Shown here: positions 1 through 6,426 of the stretch, one piece after another | Layout: each line of letters begins with the position of its first letter | How positions within the stretch are numbered: position 1 is the first letter of the stretch | Assembly: GCA_937892225.1 (NCBI GenBank) | Contig: CALAUH010000319.1 | Coordinates: 1-13,669, forward strand | Reading direction: 5' to 3' | DNA length: 13,669 nucleotides | Origin: an uncultured Treponema sp. | GTDB lineage: Bacteria > Spirochaetota > Spirochaetia > Treponematales > Treponemataceae | Made by a program: the position numbers and the translations under genes | Notes under the pieces: model-generated | Told to the model about the DNA's origin: nothing | The model's database searches: none | What the model saw: only the letters and a program-made list of their open reading frames with translations

Positions 1-60
1 TCTATAAATAATGCTGAATTTATAGTTTCTATATTTTTATTAGGGAGGAATTTTATTACT

Positions 61-951
61 ATGGGTAGTTTATATGGAACATCAAATATCGTTTCAGTTG
101 ATGAAATGGCTAATAGTGATGAACTCATGAGATTATATCTTCTTGATGATGTTATGAACGAGTCTTCTACAAGCCTCGAAGAATTCTGCAAATCTCCAGA
201 ATTTGATGTAATGTGTGAGAAGGTTGCTCTTGATAAGAAGTTAGTAGATAGAGCTACAGTTAGAAAAATGGATCTTAACAGAAGAATTAAGATTAATGCA
301 TATGAGTTAGCTAAAGCTGCTAAGGATCCTAATTGGACCAAACTTATAAAGTATTCTGGATTAAAGAAAAAATATGCAGAAGCTATTCTTAAAGCTTTAG
401 ATTTAATCAAAAGAGGAGTTCCAGAAATCAAAGCTTGCTTCTCTAATCCTGATAAAGCATTACAACTTGCTGCTGATATTGATAAAATAATTGAAAAAAC
501 AAATAATAAAATTGCAATTGATAACTTTATGAATGAAGAACATAAATCACAATTAATACATAAAAAAATAATTATGAGCATTAGTATATTTTTATTACTA
601 TTTACTAGTTTAGTAACAGTAAATGCTTTAACGGATAATGGAATAATAAAATTATTTACTAAACCAGCTATAATAAATGGAAAAGAAGAAAAAGTTGATT
701 CATATATAAATGATTATGAAATTGGTGATTGTGTTGATGAACAATGCCATTTAATGATTAATAAAATAGAAGAGAAAGCTATATGTGTTAAATCTCAATC
801 TGCAAATCAAGAAGTTTGTGTTGCTGAAGTAAAAGAAATAACTAGTGTTGAAATGAACTATGATGAAAAAAGCAAACATCCAATAGATTGTAAAATTAAA
901 TTTATTGATATAAATAATGAAGAGCAAGAATTATATTTTAAATATGAATAA
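61..951 (+). CDS. Hybrid open frame: phage-like helical N-terminal part joined to a membrane-anchored secreted tail
   Basis: The 296-residue frame starts at ATG 61, with GGGAGGA at 43-49; the spacing is rather long. Residues 1-140 are charged and helical. The stretch around residues 40-115 (EEFCKSPEFD, then ATVRKMDLNRR, LAKAAKDPNWTKLIK and a Lys/Ala-rich helix) resembles a widespread family of short phage proteins with an 'R.L.K.DDL.RR ... AK..NDPLWTKL.K' pattern; this is recognised from memory and not confirmed. Residues 168-190 form one hydrophobic segment ending VNA, like a signal peptide or anchor. It is followed by a ~105-residue exported domain with several Cys (C224, C229, C242, C253). 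GC is 138/420 (33%) over 61-480 but 45/240 (19%) over 481-720, so the two halves probably have different origins. The protein may not exist as read: it could be an assembly chimera or a true fusion. No function is assigned. Confidence 0.5.
   Translation: MGSLYGTSNIVSVDEMANSDELMRLYLLDDVMNESSTSLEEFCKSPEFDVMCEKVALDKKLVDRATVRKMDLNRRIKINAYELAKAAKDPNWTKLIKYSGLKKKYAEAILKALDLIKRGVPEIKACFSNPDKALQLAADIDKIIEKTNNKIAIDNFMNEEHKSQLIHKKIIMSISIFLLLFTSLVTVNALTDNGIIKLFTKPAIINGKEEKVDSYINDYEIGDCVDEQCHLMINKIEEKAICVKSQSANQEVCVAEVKEITSVEMNYDEKSKHPIDCKIKFIDINNEEQELYFKYE
475..500. other. Probable composition junction inside the first open frame
   Basis: Base composition drops abruptly here, from about one third GC to under one fifth. 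Codon choice changes too: GCT, CTT and GAT-rich before, ATA, AAA and AAT-rich after. The protein changes from a soluble, phage-like helical type to a secreted membrane-anchored type. The AT-rich sequence at the boundary could be shared by two unrelated genomes. The exact base cannot be fixed by eye. Confidence 0.45.
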
Positions 952-953
952 AA

Positions 954-1011
954 AATATTGCGCAATGTTTCAATATTGCGTAATAAATGAAAGGATGAAA
1001 ATCCTTTTTTT
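954..1011 (+). terminator. Two-hairpin intrinsic terminator (copy 1 of a repeated module)
   Basis: The first hairpin has arms AATATTG (954-960) and CAATATT (971-977) around the loop CGCAATGTTT; an alternative pairing CGCAAT/ATTGCG (961-966/975-980) is also possible. The second hairpin is AAAGGAT (990-996), GAAA loop, ATCCTTT (1001-1007), with the T run continuing to 1011. It lies directly after the stop codon at 949-951. The second hairpin and its flanks recur at 2717-2737. Confidence 0.75.
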
Positions 1012-1013
1012 AG

Positions 1014-1022
1014 TGGTATAAT
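1014..1022 (+). promoter_or_regulatory. Extended -10 promoter for the XRE/membrane regulator
   Basis: TGGTATAAT is a perfect -10 hexamer with the TGN extension, three bases after the terminator T run. No good -35 is visible, because that position falls inside the terminator stem. A start near 1029 would give a leader of about 90 nt. The leader contains two copies of GCAACCA (1032-1038 and 1074-1080), the second within the palindrome CAACCAGTTG (1075-1084). These could be operator sites for the regulator itself, which is inference. Confidence 0.6.
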
Positions 1023-1120
1023 ATGTGATATGCAACCAACTTTCTACAAAAAACAACCTAAAAGTGGTAGTTCGCAACCAGTTGAAAATGTAAAATTGTT
1101 AGTGAAAAGGAGGAATTTTG

Positions 1121-2668
1121 ATGAATAATAATTTATCAGAAAATTTAAAGAAAATAAGAAAAGATAATAATCTTTCACAAGAGCAATTAGCAGAGGAATT
1201 AGGTGTATCAAGACAGGCGATATCAAAATGGGAATCTGGTATTGCATATCCTGAAATGGATAAGATAATTCAATTATGTAATAAATTCGAATTAAATATC
1301 GATGATTTGTTAAACAAAGATATTAGAGAAATAAAAGGCGAAGAAATTTCAAAAAGAAACATTAACAATATAATTGATAGCTTCCTAAAGTTTATTACAG
1401 ATACTATTAATTTATTCTATAATATGAGCTTTAAAAGTAAAATCAAATGTATTTTTGAACAATTAGTAATTTCGTTTATTTTGTTTATTATATTTATGTG
1501 TATGTTTGGAGTTTTAGATAGTACAATAGGTAGTCTTATAAGACATTTACCAGATTCAATGTACGGATTTGTTTTGGAATTATTGCGTTCTGTATTTGTT
1601 ATTTTTTGCATAGTTGCATCAATTGGAATTATAGTTCATATATTTAAAACAAGATATTTAGACTATTATGAAAAAATTAAGAATAGTAGCAACGATGAAG
1701 ATAGTAATGAAAAAGACATAGAATTTGATGACAAAAAAAACAATGAACCAACAGAAAAAAATAATAAGATTTTATTTAAGAAAAACGAAGATAAGATAAT
1801 AATAAGAGATCCAAAACATTCAGAATACAGGTTTGTTCATTCAATTTTTAAAATATTCGTATTAGGGATTAAATTTTTTGCATTGCTATTGCTAGGTATT
1901 TTTTGTATTTCTTTAGTAGGGTTATTTGCAGGATTTATTGCATCTTTCATAATTTGTAAAACGGGTATTCTATTTATTGGATTATTATTTGCTTTCTTAT
2001 CAATGGGAATTATAAATATTGTGGTTCTATTACTATTGTTAAATTTTATATTTAATAGAAAAAATGATAAGAAAAAAATGATTTGGTCTTTTATTGTTTC
2101 CTTAATAGTTTTAGGAATAAGTATTGGTTTGATATTTTTAGGAAGTCTTAAGTTTGATTATTTAACTTATGATAAAAATAATGACGAATTAGTAAGTAAT
2201 ACTATTAATATTGTTATGAAAGATAATACTAGTATAGGATATTTTTATAATGATATTGAATATATTGAAGAAAAAATTGATAATATTAGAGTAGAAGTCA
2301 AAACAAATAAATTTGTTTCAGCAACTTATAATATTACAGATGATGGTAGTGTTCATATATTTACATATAATCCTAATTTTAAAAATTTATTTGATTATGT
2401 TATAGAAAACCTAAATAATTATAAAGTAGTTGAATTTGATTCTAGTATTTATGAAATAAAAGTATATGCTTCAAAGCCAAATATTGAAAAGTTAAAGAAT
2501 AATTTAAAAATAAAAAAAGAAAAAGAAAACGAGGAAAGAGAATTACGCAATCAATATGAGAATACAATTAATGAGTATGAATCAAAACTTCAAAAATACG
2601 AAGAAAAAGTTTCAGACTTGGAATATAAAATATGTGTTTCTTTTCCAGATGATGAATTATGTAGATAA
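1121..2668 (+). CDS. XRE-family helix-turn-helix regulator fused to a multi-pass membrane domain and C-terminal coiled coil
   Basis: The 515-residue protein starts at ATG 1121, chosen over TTG 1118 because AAAAGGAGG at 1105-1113 sits seven bases before the ATG. Residues 5-65 are a textbook XRE domain (LRKIR-like helix, LSQEQLAEELGVSRQAISKWE, then the NIDDLL ending). About six hydrophobic segments follow, near 114-133, 153-175, 242-268, 270-285, 286-311 and 321-341. An acidic/Lys-rich cytoplasmic loop lies at about 186-235. The last ~170 residues are polar, with a Glu/Lys coiled coil at about 455-502. Membrane-tethered XRE proteins are common in Firmicutes, where the membrane part is thought to sense the envelope or a ligand; the ligand here is unknown. 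It appears monocistronic, with its own promoter and a terminator after it. Confidence 0.85.
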   Translation: MNNNLSENLKKIRKDNNLSQEQLAEELGVSRQAISKWESGIAYPEMDKIIQLCNKFELNIDDLLNKDIREIKGEEISKRNINNIIDSFLKFITDTINLFYNMSFKSKIKCIFEQLVISFILFIIFMCMFGVLDSTIGSLIRHLPDSMYGFVLELLRSVFVIFCIVASIGIIVHIFKTRYLDYYEKIKNSSNDEDSNEKDIEFDDKKNNEPTEKNNKILFKKNEDKIIIRDPKHSEYRFVHSIFKIFVLGIKFFALLLLGIFCISLVGLFAGFIASFIICKTGILFIGLLFAFLSMGIINIVVLLLLLNFIFNRKNDKKKMIWSFIVSLIVLGISIGLIFLGSLKFDYLTYDKNNDELVSNTINIVMKDNTSIGYFYNDIEYIEEKIDNIRVEVKTNKFVSATYNITDDGSVHIFTYNPNFKNLFDYVIENLNNYKVVEFDSSIYEIKVYASKPNIEKLKNNLKIKKEKENEERELRNQYENTINEYESKLQKYEEKVSDLEYKICVSFPDDELCR

Positions 2669-2673
2669 TAAGT

Positions 2674-2737
2674 ACAACCATTCTTTCGTAATGTAAAGAA
2701 TGTTGTGTAATAAATGAAAGGATGAAAATCCTTTTTT
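2674..2737 (+). terminator. Two-hairpin intrinsic terminator (copy 2 of the repeated module)
   Basis: The first hairpin pairs CATTCTTT (2679-2686) with AAAGAATG (2695-2702) around loop CGTAATGT. It extends outward through ACAA (2674-2677) and TTGT (2703-2706) with one bulged C. The second hairpin is AAAGGAT (2717-2723), GAAA, ATCCTTT (2728-2734), followed by more T. Its loop and 3' flank (TAATAAATG) match copy 1, while the arms of the first hairpin differ and remain paired. Confidence 0.78.
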
Positions 2738-2738
2738 G

Positions 2739-2747
2739 TGGTATAAT
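2739..2747 (+). promoter_or_regulatory. Extended -10 promoter for the Ig-domain protein gene
   Basis: TGGTATAAT follows the terminator T run by two bases, the same arrangement as at 1014-1022. A transcription start near 2754 would leave a leader of about 43 nt before ATG 2797. Confidence 0.6.
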
Positions 2748-2796
2748 TATAACTGTAAGAGAAAAATAAATAGTAATTTGTTTGTTGGGAGGATTT

Positions 2797-3648
2797 ATGA
2801 AAAAAGCATTAAAAATATTTGCTGTTATAGTTGTAATAACAATTGGAATAATTATACTAGATACAATTCAAGCATTAGTATTTAATAACAATCCGTTGAT
2901 TGGTATTGAAACAAAAGAAATGAAAAAAGAAGGAATATTGGTTACAAATTATCATTGTGGTAACGGAAAAGGTATAACAAGATTTAAGTTAGCCAATTAT
3001 CCATTAGAGTCAGTTTGTCCTAAAGAAGTTAAAGATGATAATAATACTCAAAGCAAAAATTCTTTTAAAGCTAAAGTATTAAAAAATGAAGGGAATCATG
3101 ATTTACTTGTTAAAGTTATTGAAAATTCAAATTTCTTTAAAAAAGGTGATGAGGTAAAAGTAAAGATAGAGAACTATCAATATTTAAGTATTTATTATGC
3201 TGAAGATTTAGCTGTTGAAATAGATTTTAATGGTAATATTGAAGAATCATATCCTCCACAAATAGCTTCATCATCAATAAGTGTTTTAGATTATTCAACT
3301 ATAAGTATTGTTGCTAATAGCAAAACAATATCTTCTAAAGGTGCAACATTTAGTTTAAAAAATTATACAGATAAAGAATATATTTATGGCCCTGATTATT
3401 ATATAGAAACATATGAAAATGGTAATTGGAAAGAGTTAAGTACTCTTAATGGAGAACCTCTGACATGGAACTCTATTGCATATACTCTTAAAGCTAATGA
3501 AGAAAAAGAAATTAAAGTTGATTGGACTTATGCATATGGTGAACTAAAATTAGGTCAATATAGATTAGTTAAGAAAGTATTTAAAGAAGATAGACCTATA
3601 ACTGATGATAAAATATTAAAGTTATCGTCTGAATTTGAAATTAAATAA
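2797..3648 (+). CDS. Membrane-anchored extracytoplasmic protein with a DUF3221-like middle and a C-terminal Big_14-type Ig-like domain
   Basis: The 283-residue protein starts at ATG 2797, preceded by GGGAGGA (2787-2793); upstream in-frame TTG codons lie in or before that site and are not preferred. Residues 5-28 are a single hydrophobic segment after MKK, probably an uncleaved anchor. Two Cys (C54, C74) flank a short domain that could be disulfide-bonded. Residues ~90-157 read like the small beta-barrel seen in DUF3221-type Firmicutes proteins (FKAKVLKNEG, then DLLVKVIE, then the ESYPPQI ending). Residues ~168-265 fit the bacterial Ig-like Big_14 pattern: SLKNYTDKEYIYG, NGNWKEL, ANEEKEIKVDW, and YGELKLGQYRLVKK. 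Similar proteins are common in Bacilli and Clostridia as surface proteins of unknown role. The family calls come from motif memory. It appears monocistronic. Confidence 0.75.
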   Translation: MKKALKIFAVIVVITIGIIILDTIQALVFNNNPLIGIETKEMKKEGILVTNYHCGNGKGITRFKLANYPLESVCPKEVKDDNNTQSKNSFKAKVLKNEGNHDLLVKVIENSNFFKKGDEVKVKIENYQYLSIYYAEDLAVEIDFNGNIEESYPPQIASSSISVLDYSTISIVANSKTISSKGATFSLKNYTDKEYIYGPDYYIETYENGNWKELSTLNGEPLTWNSIAYTLKANEEKEIKVDWTYAYGELKLGQYRLVKKVFKEDRPITDDKILKLSSEFEIK

Positions 3649-3688
3649 CAAATTACATTTTAATTGTTTGTTAGAAAATATGCTTTTA

Positions 3689-3697
3689 TGTTATAGT
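3689..3697 (+). promoter_or_regulatory. Extended -10 promoter for the small membrane protein gene
   Basis: TGTTATAGT is an extended -10, with a possible -35 TTGTTA at 3668-3673 and an 18-base spacer. The start would fall near 3704, so the leader is almost only the ribosome binding site. Confidence 0.45.
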
Positions 3698-3716
3698 AGT
3701 GAAAGAGGTGAAAAAG

Positions 3717-3920
3717 ATGAAAAATTCTAAAGAATATAAAATTAGTAAAGTGTTATTCATTATAGCACTAGTATGTTTTGCTATATCATTAGTTACCAGT
3801 TTAATTCCTAATTTTGAATACAATACATATAGAATATTTATGTTTCTAGGATTTGCTTTTAATGGTTTTGGAATTGTATATTTCAAGAAATCTGAAAAGA
3901 ATGATACTGATAAAAAATAA
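3717..3920 (+). CDS. Small two-helix membrane protein, unknown function
   Basis: The 67-residue protein starts at ATG 3717, with AAGAGGTG (3702-3709) as the binding site seven bases upstream; GTG 3699 is in frame but lies before that site. Residues ~11-31 (KVLFIIALVCFAISLVTSLI) and ~43-59 (RIFMFLGFAFNGFGIVYF) are two hydrophobic helices joined by a short Asn/Tyr loop. The ends are Lys-rich (MKNSKEYK and KKSEKNDTDKK), so both termini probably face the cytoplasm. No family is recognised. It sits between a promoter and a terminator of its own, and its composition matches the neighbouring AT-rich genes, which supports a real gene rather than a chance frame. Confidence 0.65.
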   Translation: MKNSKEYKISKVLFIIALVCFAISLVTSLIPNFEYNTYRIFMFLGFAFNGFGIVYFKKSEKNDTDKK

Positions 3921-3974
3921 TATATTAGAATTTATAGTCTTGTTCTTAATAATATATAAACATATATAAATTAG

Positions 3975-3999
3975 CTAAGTAAGGATACTTAGTTTTTTT
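3975..3999 (+). terminator. Intrinsic terminator
   Basis: CTAAGTA (3975-3981) pairs perfectly with TACTTAG (3986-3992) around the loop AGGA and is followed by seven T (3993-3999). It ends the small membrane protein unit and, as in the other two intergenic regions, lies immediately before a promoter. Confidence 0.8.
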
Positions 4000-4001
4000 A
4001 T

Positions 4002-4009
4002 GTTATAAT
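4002..4009 (+). promoter_or_regulatory. Extended -10 promoter for the DUF1848 gene
   Basis: TGTTATAAT type: TG at 4002-4003 directly precedes the hexamer TATAAT at 4004-4009, three to four bases after the terminator T run. GAGGTG at 4021-4026 then serves ATG 4034. No convincing -35 is visible. Confidence 0.55.
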
Positions 4010-4033
4010 ATATGTATATAGAGGTGATTTTAT

Positions 4034-4687
4034 ATGGTTTTAAATATAAGCGGTAGAACTGATATAGTTGCCTTTTATTCGAAATGGTTTATTAATAGAT
4101 ATAGAGAAGGATATTTAGATGTTAGAAATCCTTTTTATCCTAAATCTGTTAGTAGAATATCTTTTAGTAATGTAGATGCTATTGTGTTTTGTACTAAGAA
4201 TCCATCTCCCTTATTAGATTATATAGAAGAAATAAAAATACCAATATTATTACATGTTACTATTACACCATATAAAGAGGATATAGAACCTAATGTACCT
4301 AAAAAGGATAAAATCATTGAAGACTTAAAAAAGTTATCTAAGATATTAGGAAAAGATAGAATAGTAGTAAGATATGATCCAATATTTTTAAATGATAAAT
4401 ATAATTTAGAATATCATATAAAGGCTTTTGAAAGATTATGTAGTTTAATAGATGGATATGCTTCTAAAGTAATTTCTGCTTTCTGGTTTATTTTTAATTC
4501 AGAAATGTATTTTTCTGCAACTTTTGCTCTTACCTGTAAATTGTTTATATCACCGATTCTTGTGATTACAGAGTTTGTGCTTACTTTCTGTCCCGGTCTG
4601 ATTGGAGATGTAAGAATGCTTCCAGAAATTGATGCAGTAACAGGACTTTTTGCATATACACTTCCTGGTTCAGAAGGGTCAATGTAA
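4034..4687 (+). CDS. DUF1848 family protein, N-terminal half only (3' end replaced by unrelated sequence)
   Basis: ATG 4034 follows GAGGTG (4021-4026) by seven bases. Residues 1-147 match DUF1848: NISGRTDI at the start, a WFINRYREGY segment, AIVFCTKNPSPLLDYI at ~49-63, LLHVTITPY at ~72-80, and RIVVRYDPIFLND at ~109-121. Pfam describes the family's C-terminal Cys cluster as similar to the radical SAM iron-sulfur site; that part is absent here. Family members are usually around 300 residues. From about residue 148 (nt 4477) the frame runs antisense through the periplasmic adaptor gene, so the last ~70 residues (SAFWFIFNSE onward) are artefactual and the stop at 4685-4687 is not the native one. 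Function is unknown; a role in nucleic-acid or small-molecule chemistry would be a guess. Confidence 0.8.
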   Translation: MVLNISGRTDIVAFYSKWFINRYREGYLDVRNPFYPKSVSRISFSNVDAIVFCTKNPSPLLDYIEEIKIPILLHVTITPYKEDIEPNVPKKDKIIEDLKKLSKILGKDRIVVRYDPIFLNDKYNLEYHIKAFERLCSLIDGYASKVISAFWFIFNSEMYFSATFALTCKLFISPILVITEFVLTFCPGLIGDVRMLPEIDAVTGLFAYTLPGSEGSM

Positions 4688-5040
4688 CCGATAATATCAC
4701 CTTTGTTTACATGTGAACCAAGTGCTACGTTTATCTGAACGACTTTACCGCCGATAGAAGGATAAACATCTACAGAGTTTTGTGTTTCAATTTCTCCGTT
4801 AGTTAAAATAAAATCGTGTAAATCTGCTTTTTCTGCAATTATTGTTCTTACAGATGTAACCTGTTGTCCAGAACCGCCGAATCCAAATCCTTTAAAACTT
4901 CCAGAATCTTTTTTTGTTCCAAAAGTTTTGAATAAAAGAATTCCCACTATTAAAAGTGTAATTACTAGTACAATTAAGCTTATAAATAATGTTTTTTTGC
5001 TGTTTGTTTTTTTCTCTTCGTATTCAATTATGTCTTTCAT
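4414..5040 (-). CDS. RND/MFP efflux periplasmic adaptor (HlyD/AcrA type), C-terminally truncated
   Basis: The start is ATG at 5040, 16 nt after the tolC stop, with a GGGG-containing site upstream; the TTG at 5055 overlaps that site. Residues 16-38 are a single inner-membrane anchor. A Gly/Ser-rich linker follows (GFGFGGSG), then the split biotinyl-lipoyl-like domain: SIGGKVVQINVALGSHVNKGDIIGYID at 95-121 and SPVTASISGSILTSPIRPGQKVS at 132-154. The start of the beta-barrel region (RIGDINNLQVRAKVAEKYI) is present. Authentic sequence ends at about residue 196 (nt 4453); the remaining ten or so residues are antisense to the DUF1848 gene. A full adaptor would be about twice as long. It would bridge an inner-membrane RND pump to the TolC protein encoded upstream, and the pump gene presumably follows in the source genome. 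Confidence 0.85.
   Translation of the reverse strand: MKDIIEYEEKKTNSKKTLFISLIVLVITLLIVGILLFKTFGTKKDSGSFKGFGFGGSGQQVTSVRTIIAEKADLHDFILTNGEIETQNSVDVYPSIGGKVVQINVALGSHVNKGDIIGYIDPSEPGSVYAKSPVTASISGSILTSPIRPGQKVSTNSVITRIGDINNLQVRAKVAEKYISELKINQKAEITLEAYPSIKLHNLSKAFI
4453..4477. other. Junction between two genomes: both flanking genes truncated at the same ~25 nt
   Basis: Read forward, these bases continue the DUF1848 frame (GYASKVIS). Read in reverse they continue the adaptor frame (ITLEAYP), so the sequence is acceptable to both. Left of it the DNA is Bacilli-like and very AT-rich; right of it is Treponema-like. Neither gene continues past it. No IS end, terminal repeat or target duplication is visible. 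A shared stretch of this length fits a de Bruijn k-mer join or microhomology-mediated recombination. Confidence 0.75.
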
Positions 5041-5056
5041 TTTTTTATACCCCAAA

Positions 5057-6316
5057 TTATTTTATTGTTCCAAAAGGAACGCCTAATGTATTTTCTAAAT
5101 CTAAGATTGCAGAAATTAAAGTATTGATTTGTGCCTGTTCATTGATTTTTGCTTTTAGTAAATTGTCACTTGCATTTAATAAAGTAAGTAAATCTTTTGA
5201 ACCGTGATTGTATGCTGTTAATGTCATGTTGTATGTTTTTTGTGCAAGAGTAACATTATCATTTAATAACTTTAATTGTGATTGAGCCTGTTTAATCTGT
5301 TTGATTTTTGTATTTATAGAAAGTTCAGTTGAAGCGACAGTATCTTTGTATTTTAATTCAAGGGTTTCTAAATTAGCTTTCTGACTTTCTATACTTAAAG
5401 CTCCGCTTGACCATGGAAGATAACCGTCTAAAGGAATTCTAAATCCTAAACTTAAGCTGTTAGTTTTTCTTGCCTCATCAGATTTATTGTTGCCAGAAAC
5501 TCCAAAAGTATAACTTGCTGATATAGAAGGTCCCCATGCAGAAAAACGTGTAGCAAGTAAACTGTTTTTAGCATTTTCAATATCAATTTTTAAGGATTTT
5601 ATCGATGGTAAATCTTCAAGATTATATTTTATATCATCAGCTTTTATTTCTTTGAATTTGTCTAAGTTACCGTCCAGTTTGATTTCTGTAGAAGGAGATA
5701 TACCAAGCATCTGTTTAAAAGATTCAATGGAATTTTCGTAAGTGATGTTTGCTGATTCAATCGATGGTTTTAAGCTTTCGTAATTTAATTGTGCAGTCAA
5801 TAAATCGAGTTCCGAAACCTGTCCTTTATTAAAACGCTCTTTTGTAGAATTGTATCTTTGTTTTGCAGTTTCAAGATTTCTGTCCTGTAATGCAATGCTA
5901 TCTTTTGTGTAAATTAAATTGTAAAAGATTTTTCGAACATTTAATTCAATTGTTCTTTTTGCATTGTCAAAAGAAATAAGTCCGTTTTCATAATTCAATC
6001 TTGCACTCTGTATTGATGTGTAAAGCGATGGTGTTAAAGATAAACTTAAATTTGCAGAAACTGACCATGAAGAAGCAGAATCTTTTTCTAAACCCGGAGA
6101 AACATTTCCGCTTACAGAAGCAGATGGCGAAACCGAATTCCATGAATAACTATTACGTTTTTGTAATAAGTCTAAATTGATTTTTTGTTGTTTTATACTG
6201 ATGTTGTTTTCTAATGCTAAGGATACAGCATCATCAATTGTAATTGTCTTTATTTCCTGTGCAAAAATAATAGAAAAGCAGCAGAAAAATAAAAAAAAGG
6301 AGAGTATTTTTTTCAT
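5057..6316 (-). CDS. tolC: TolC family outer-membrane efflux protein
   Basis: This 419-residue protein is the exit duct of a tripartite export system. ATG at 6316 is preceded by AGGT about eight bases upstream. The signal peptide MKKILSFFLFFCCFSIIFAQ has the FAQ-type end common in spirochaetes. The mature protein has the two-fold OEP organisation: an ITIDDAVSLALENN opening helix, a first repeat with long amphipathic helices (ERFNKGQVSELDLLTAQLNYE at ~158-178), and a second repeat ending with YNHGSKDLLTLLNASDNLLKAK and LISAILDLENTLGVPFG. Beta-strand-like alternating Ser/Val stretches lie at ~62-100 and ~262-300. Length is normal for the family. It is first in an operon with the adaptor gene 16 nt downstream. 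The substrate cannot be read from sequence. The symbol denotes the family, not an orthologue claim. Confidence 0.88.
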   Translation of the reverse strand: MKKILSFFLFFCCFSIIFAQEIKTITIDDAVSLALENNISIKQQKINLDLLQKRNSYSWNSVSPSASVSGNVSPGLEKDSASSWSVSANLSLSLTPSLYTSIQSARLNYENGLISFDNAKRTIELNVRKIFYNLIYTKDSIALQDRNLETAKQRYNSTKERFNKGQVSELDLLTAQLNYESLKPSIESANITYENSIESFKQMLGISPSTEIKLDGNLDKFKEIKADDIKYNLEDLPSIKSLKIDIENAKNSLLATRFSAWGPSISASYTFGVSGNNKSDEARKTNSLSLGFRIPLDGYLPWSSGALSIESQKANLETLELKYKDTVASTELSINTKIKQIKQAQSQLKLLNDNVTLAQKTYNMTLTAYNHGSKDLLTLLNASDNLLKAKINEQAQINTLISAILDLENTLGVPFGTIK

Positions 6317-6344
6317 TCTTTTTACCTATAATATATATAACACT

Positions 6345-6353
6345 TTTATAGCA
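6345..6353 (-). promoter_or_regulatory. Possible extended -10 of the tolC operon
   Basis: On the minus strand TGCTATAAA lies about 30 bases before the tolC ATG, leaving a short leader that contains the binding site. The same TGC extension is seen in the two promoters at 10675-10709. The region is AT-rich, so this is a weak call. Confidence 0.35.
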
Positions 6354-6402
6354 TTATAGTTACTTTTAAATAAAAAAATAAGATAAAAATATTGTTTTTT
6401 TT

Positions 6403-6419
6403 AAAATAACTGTTATTTT
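6403..6419 (+). promoter_or_regulatory. Perfect inverted repeat with embedded -10-like box upstream of the Rel gene
   Basis: AAAATAAC and GTTATTTT form an 8-bp perfect dyad around a single T, ending seven bases before the ATG of the Rel gene. The right arm reads TGTTATTTT, an extended -10-like sequence whose start site would fall at or within two bases of ATG 6427. It could be an operator, or simply AT-rich chance symmetry. No Shine-Dalgarno is present between it and the ATG. Confidence 0.35.
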
Positions 6420-6426
6420 TAAAGAT

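Noticed and set aside
1044..1247. A small hydrophobic minus-strand open frame overlapping the regulator gene start
   Set aside because: It is the complement of the AT-rich XRE coding region and its Shine-Dalgarno. Apparent hydrophobicity is expected from the complement of Lys/Glu-rich codons.
3646..3673. An intrinsic terminator after the Ig-domain protein gene
   Set aside because: TAACAAA and TTTGTTA can pair, but the loop is long and AT-rich, the stem includes the stop codon and no T run follows. It is not strong enough to list.
481..4465. Alternative genetic code (TGA as Trp) in the very AT-rich, Mollicutes-like part
   Set aside because: Trp is encoded by TGG in several genes, and the frames close normally without needing TGA readthrough.
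4440..4490. An insertion sequence or integrated element boundary at the composition switch
   Set aside because: No terminal inverted repeat, target-site duplication, tRNA or recombinase gene was found on either side.
4478..4687. The C-terminal ~70 residues of the DUF1848 frame as a novel domain
   Set aside because: The opposite strand of the same bases encodes a clear RND adaptor, so the frame is a read-through across a junction.
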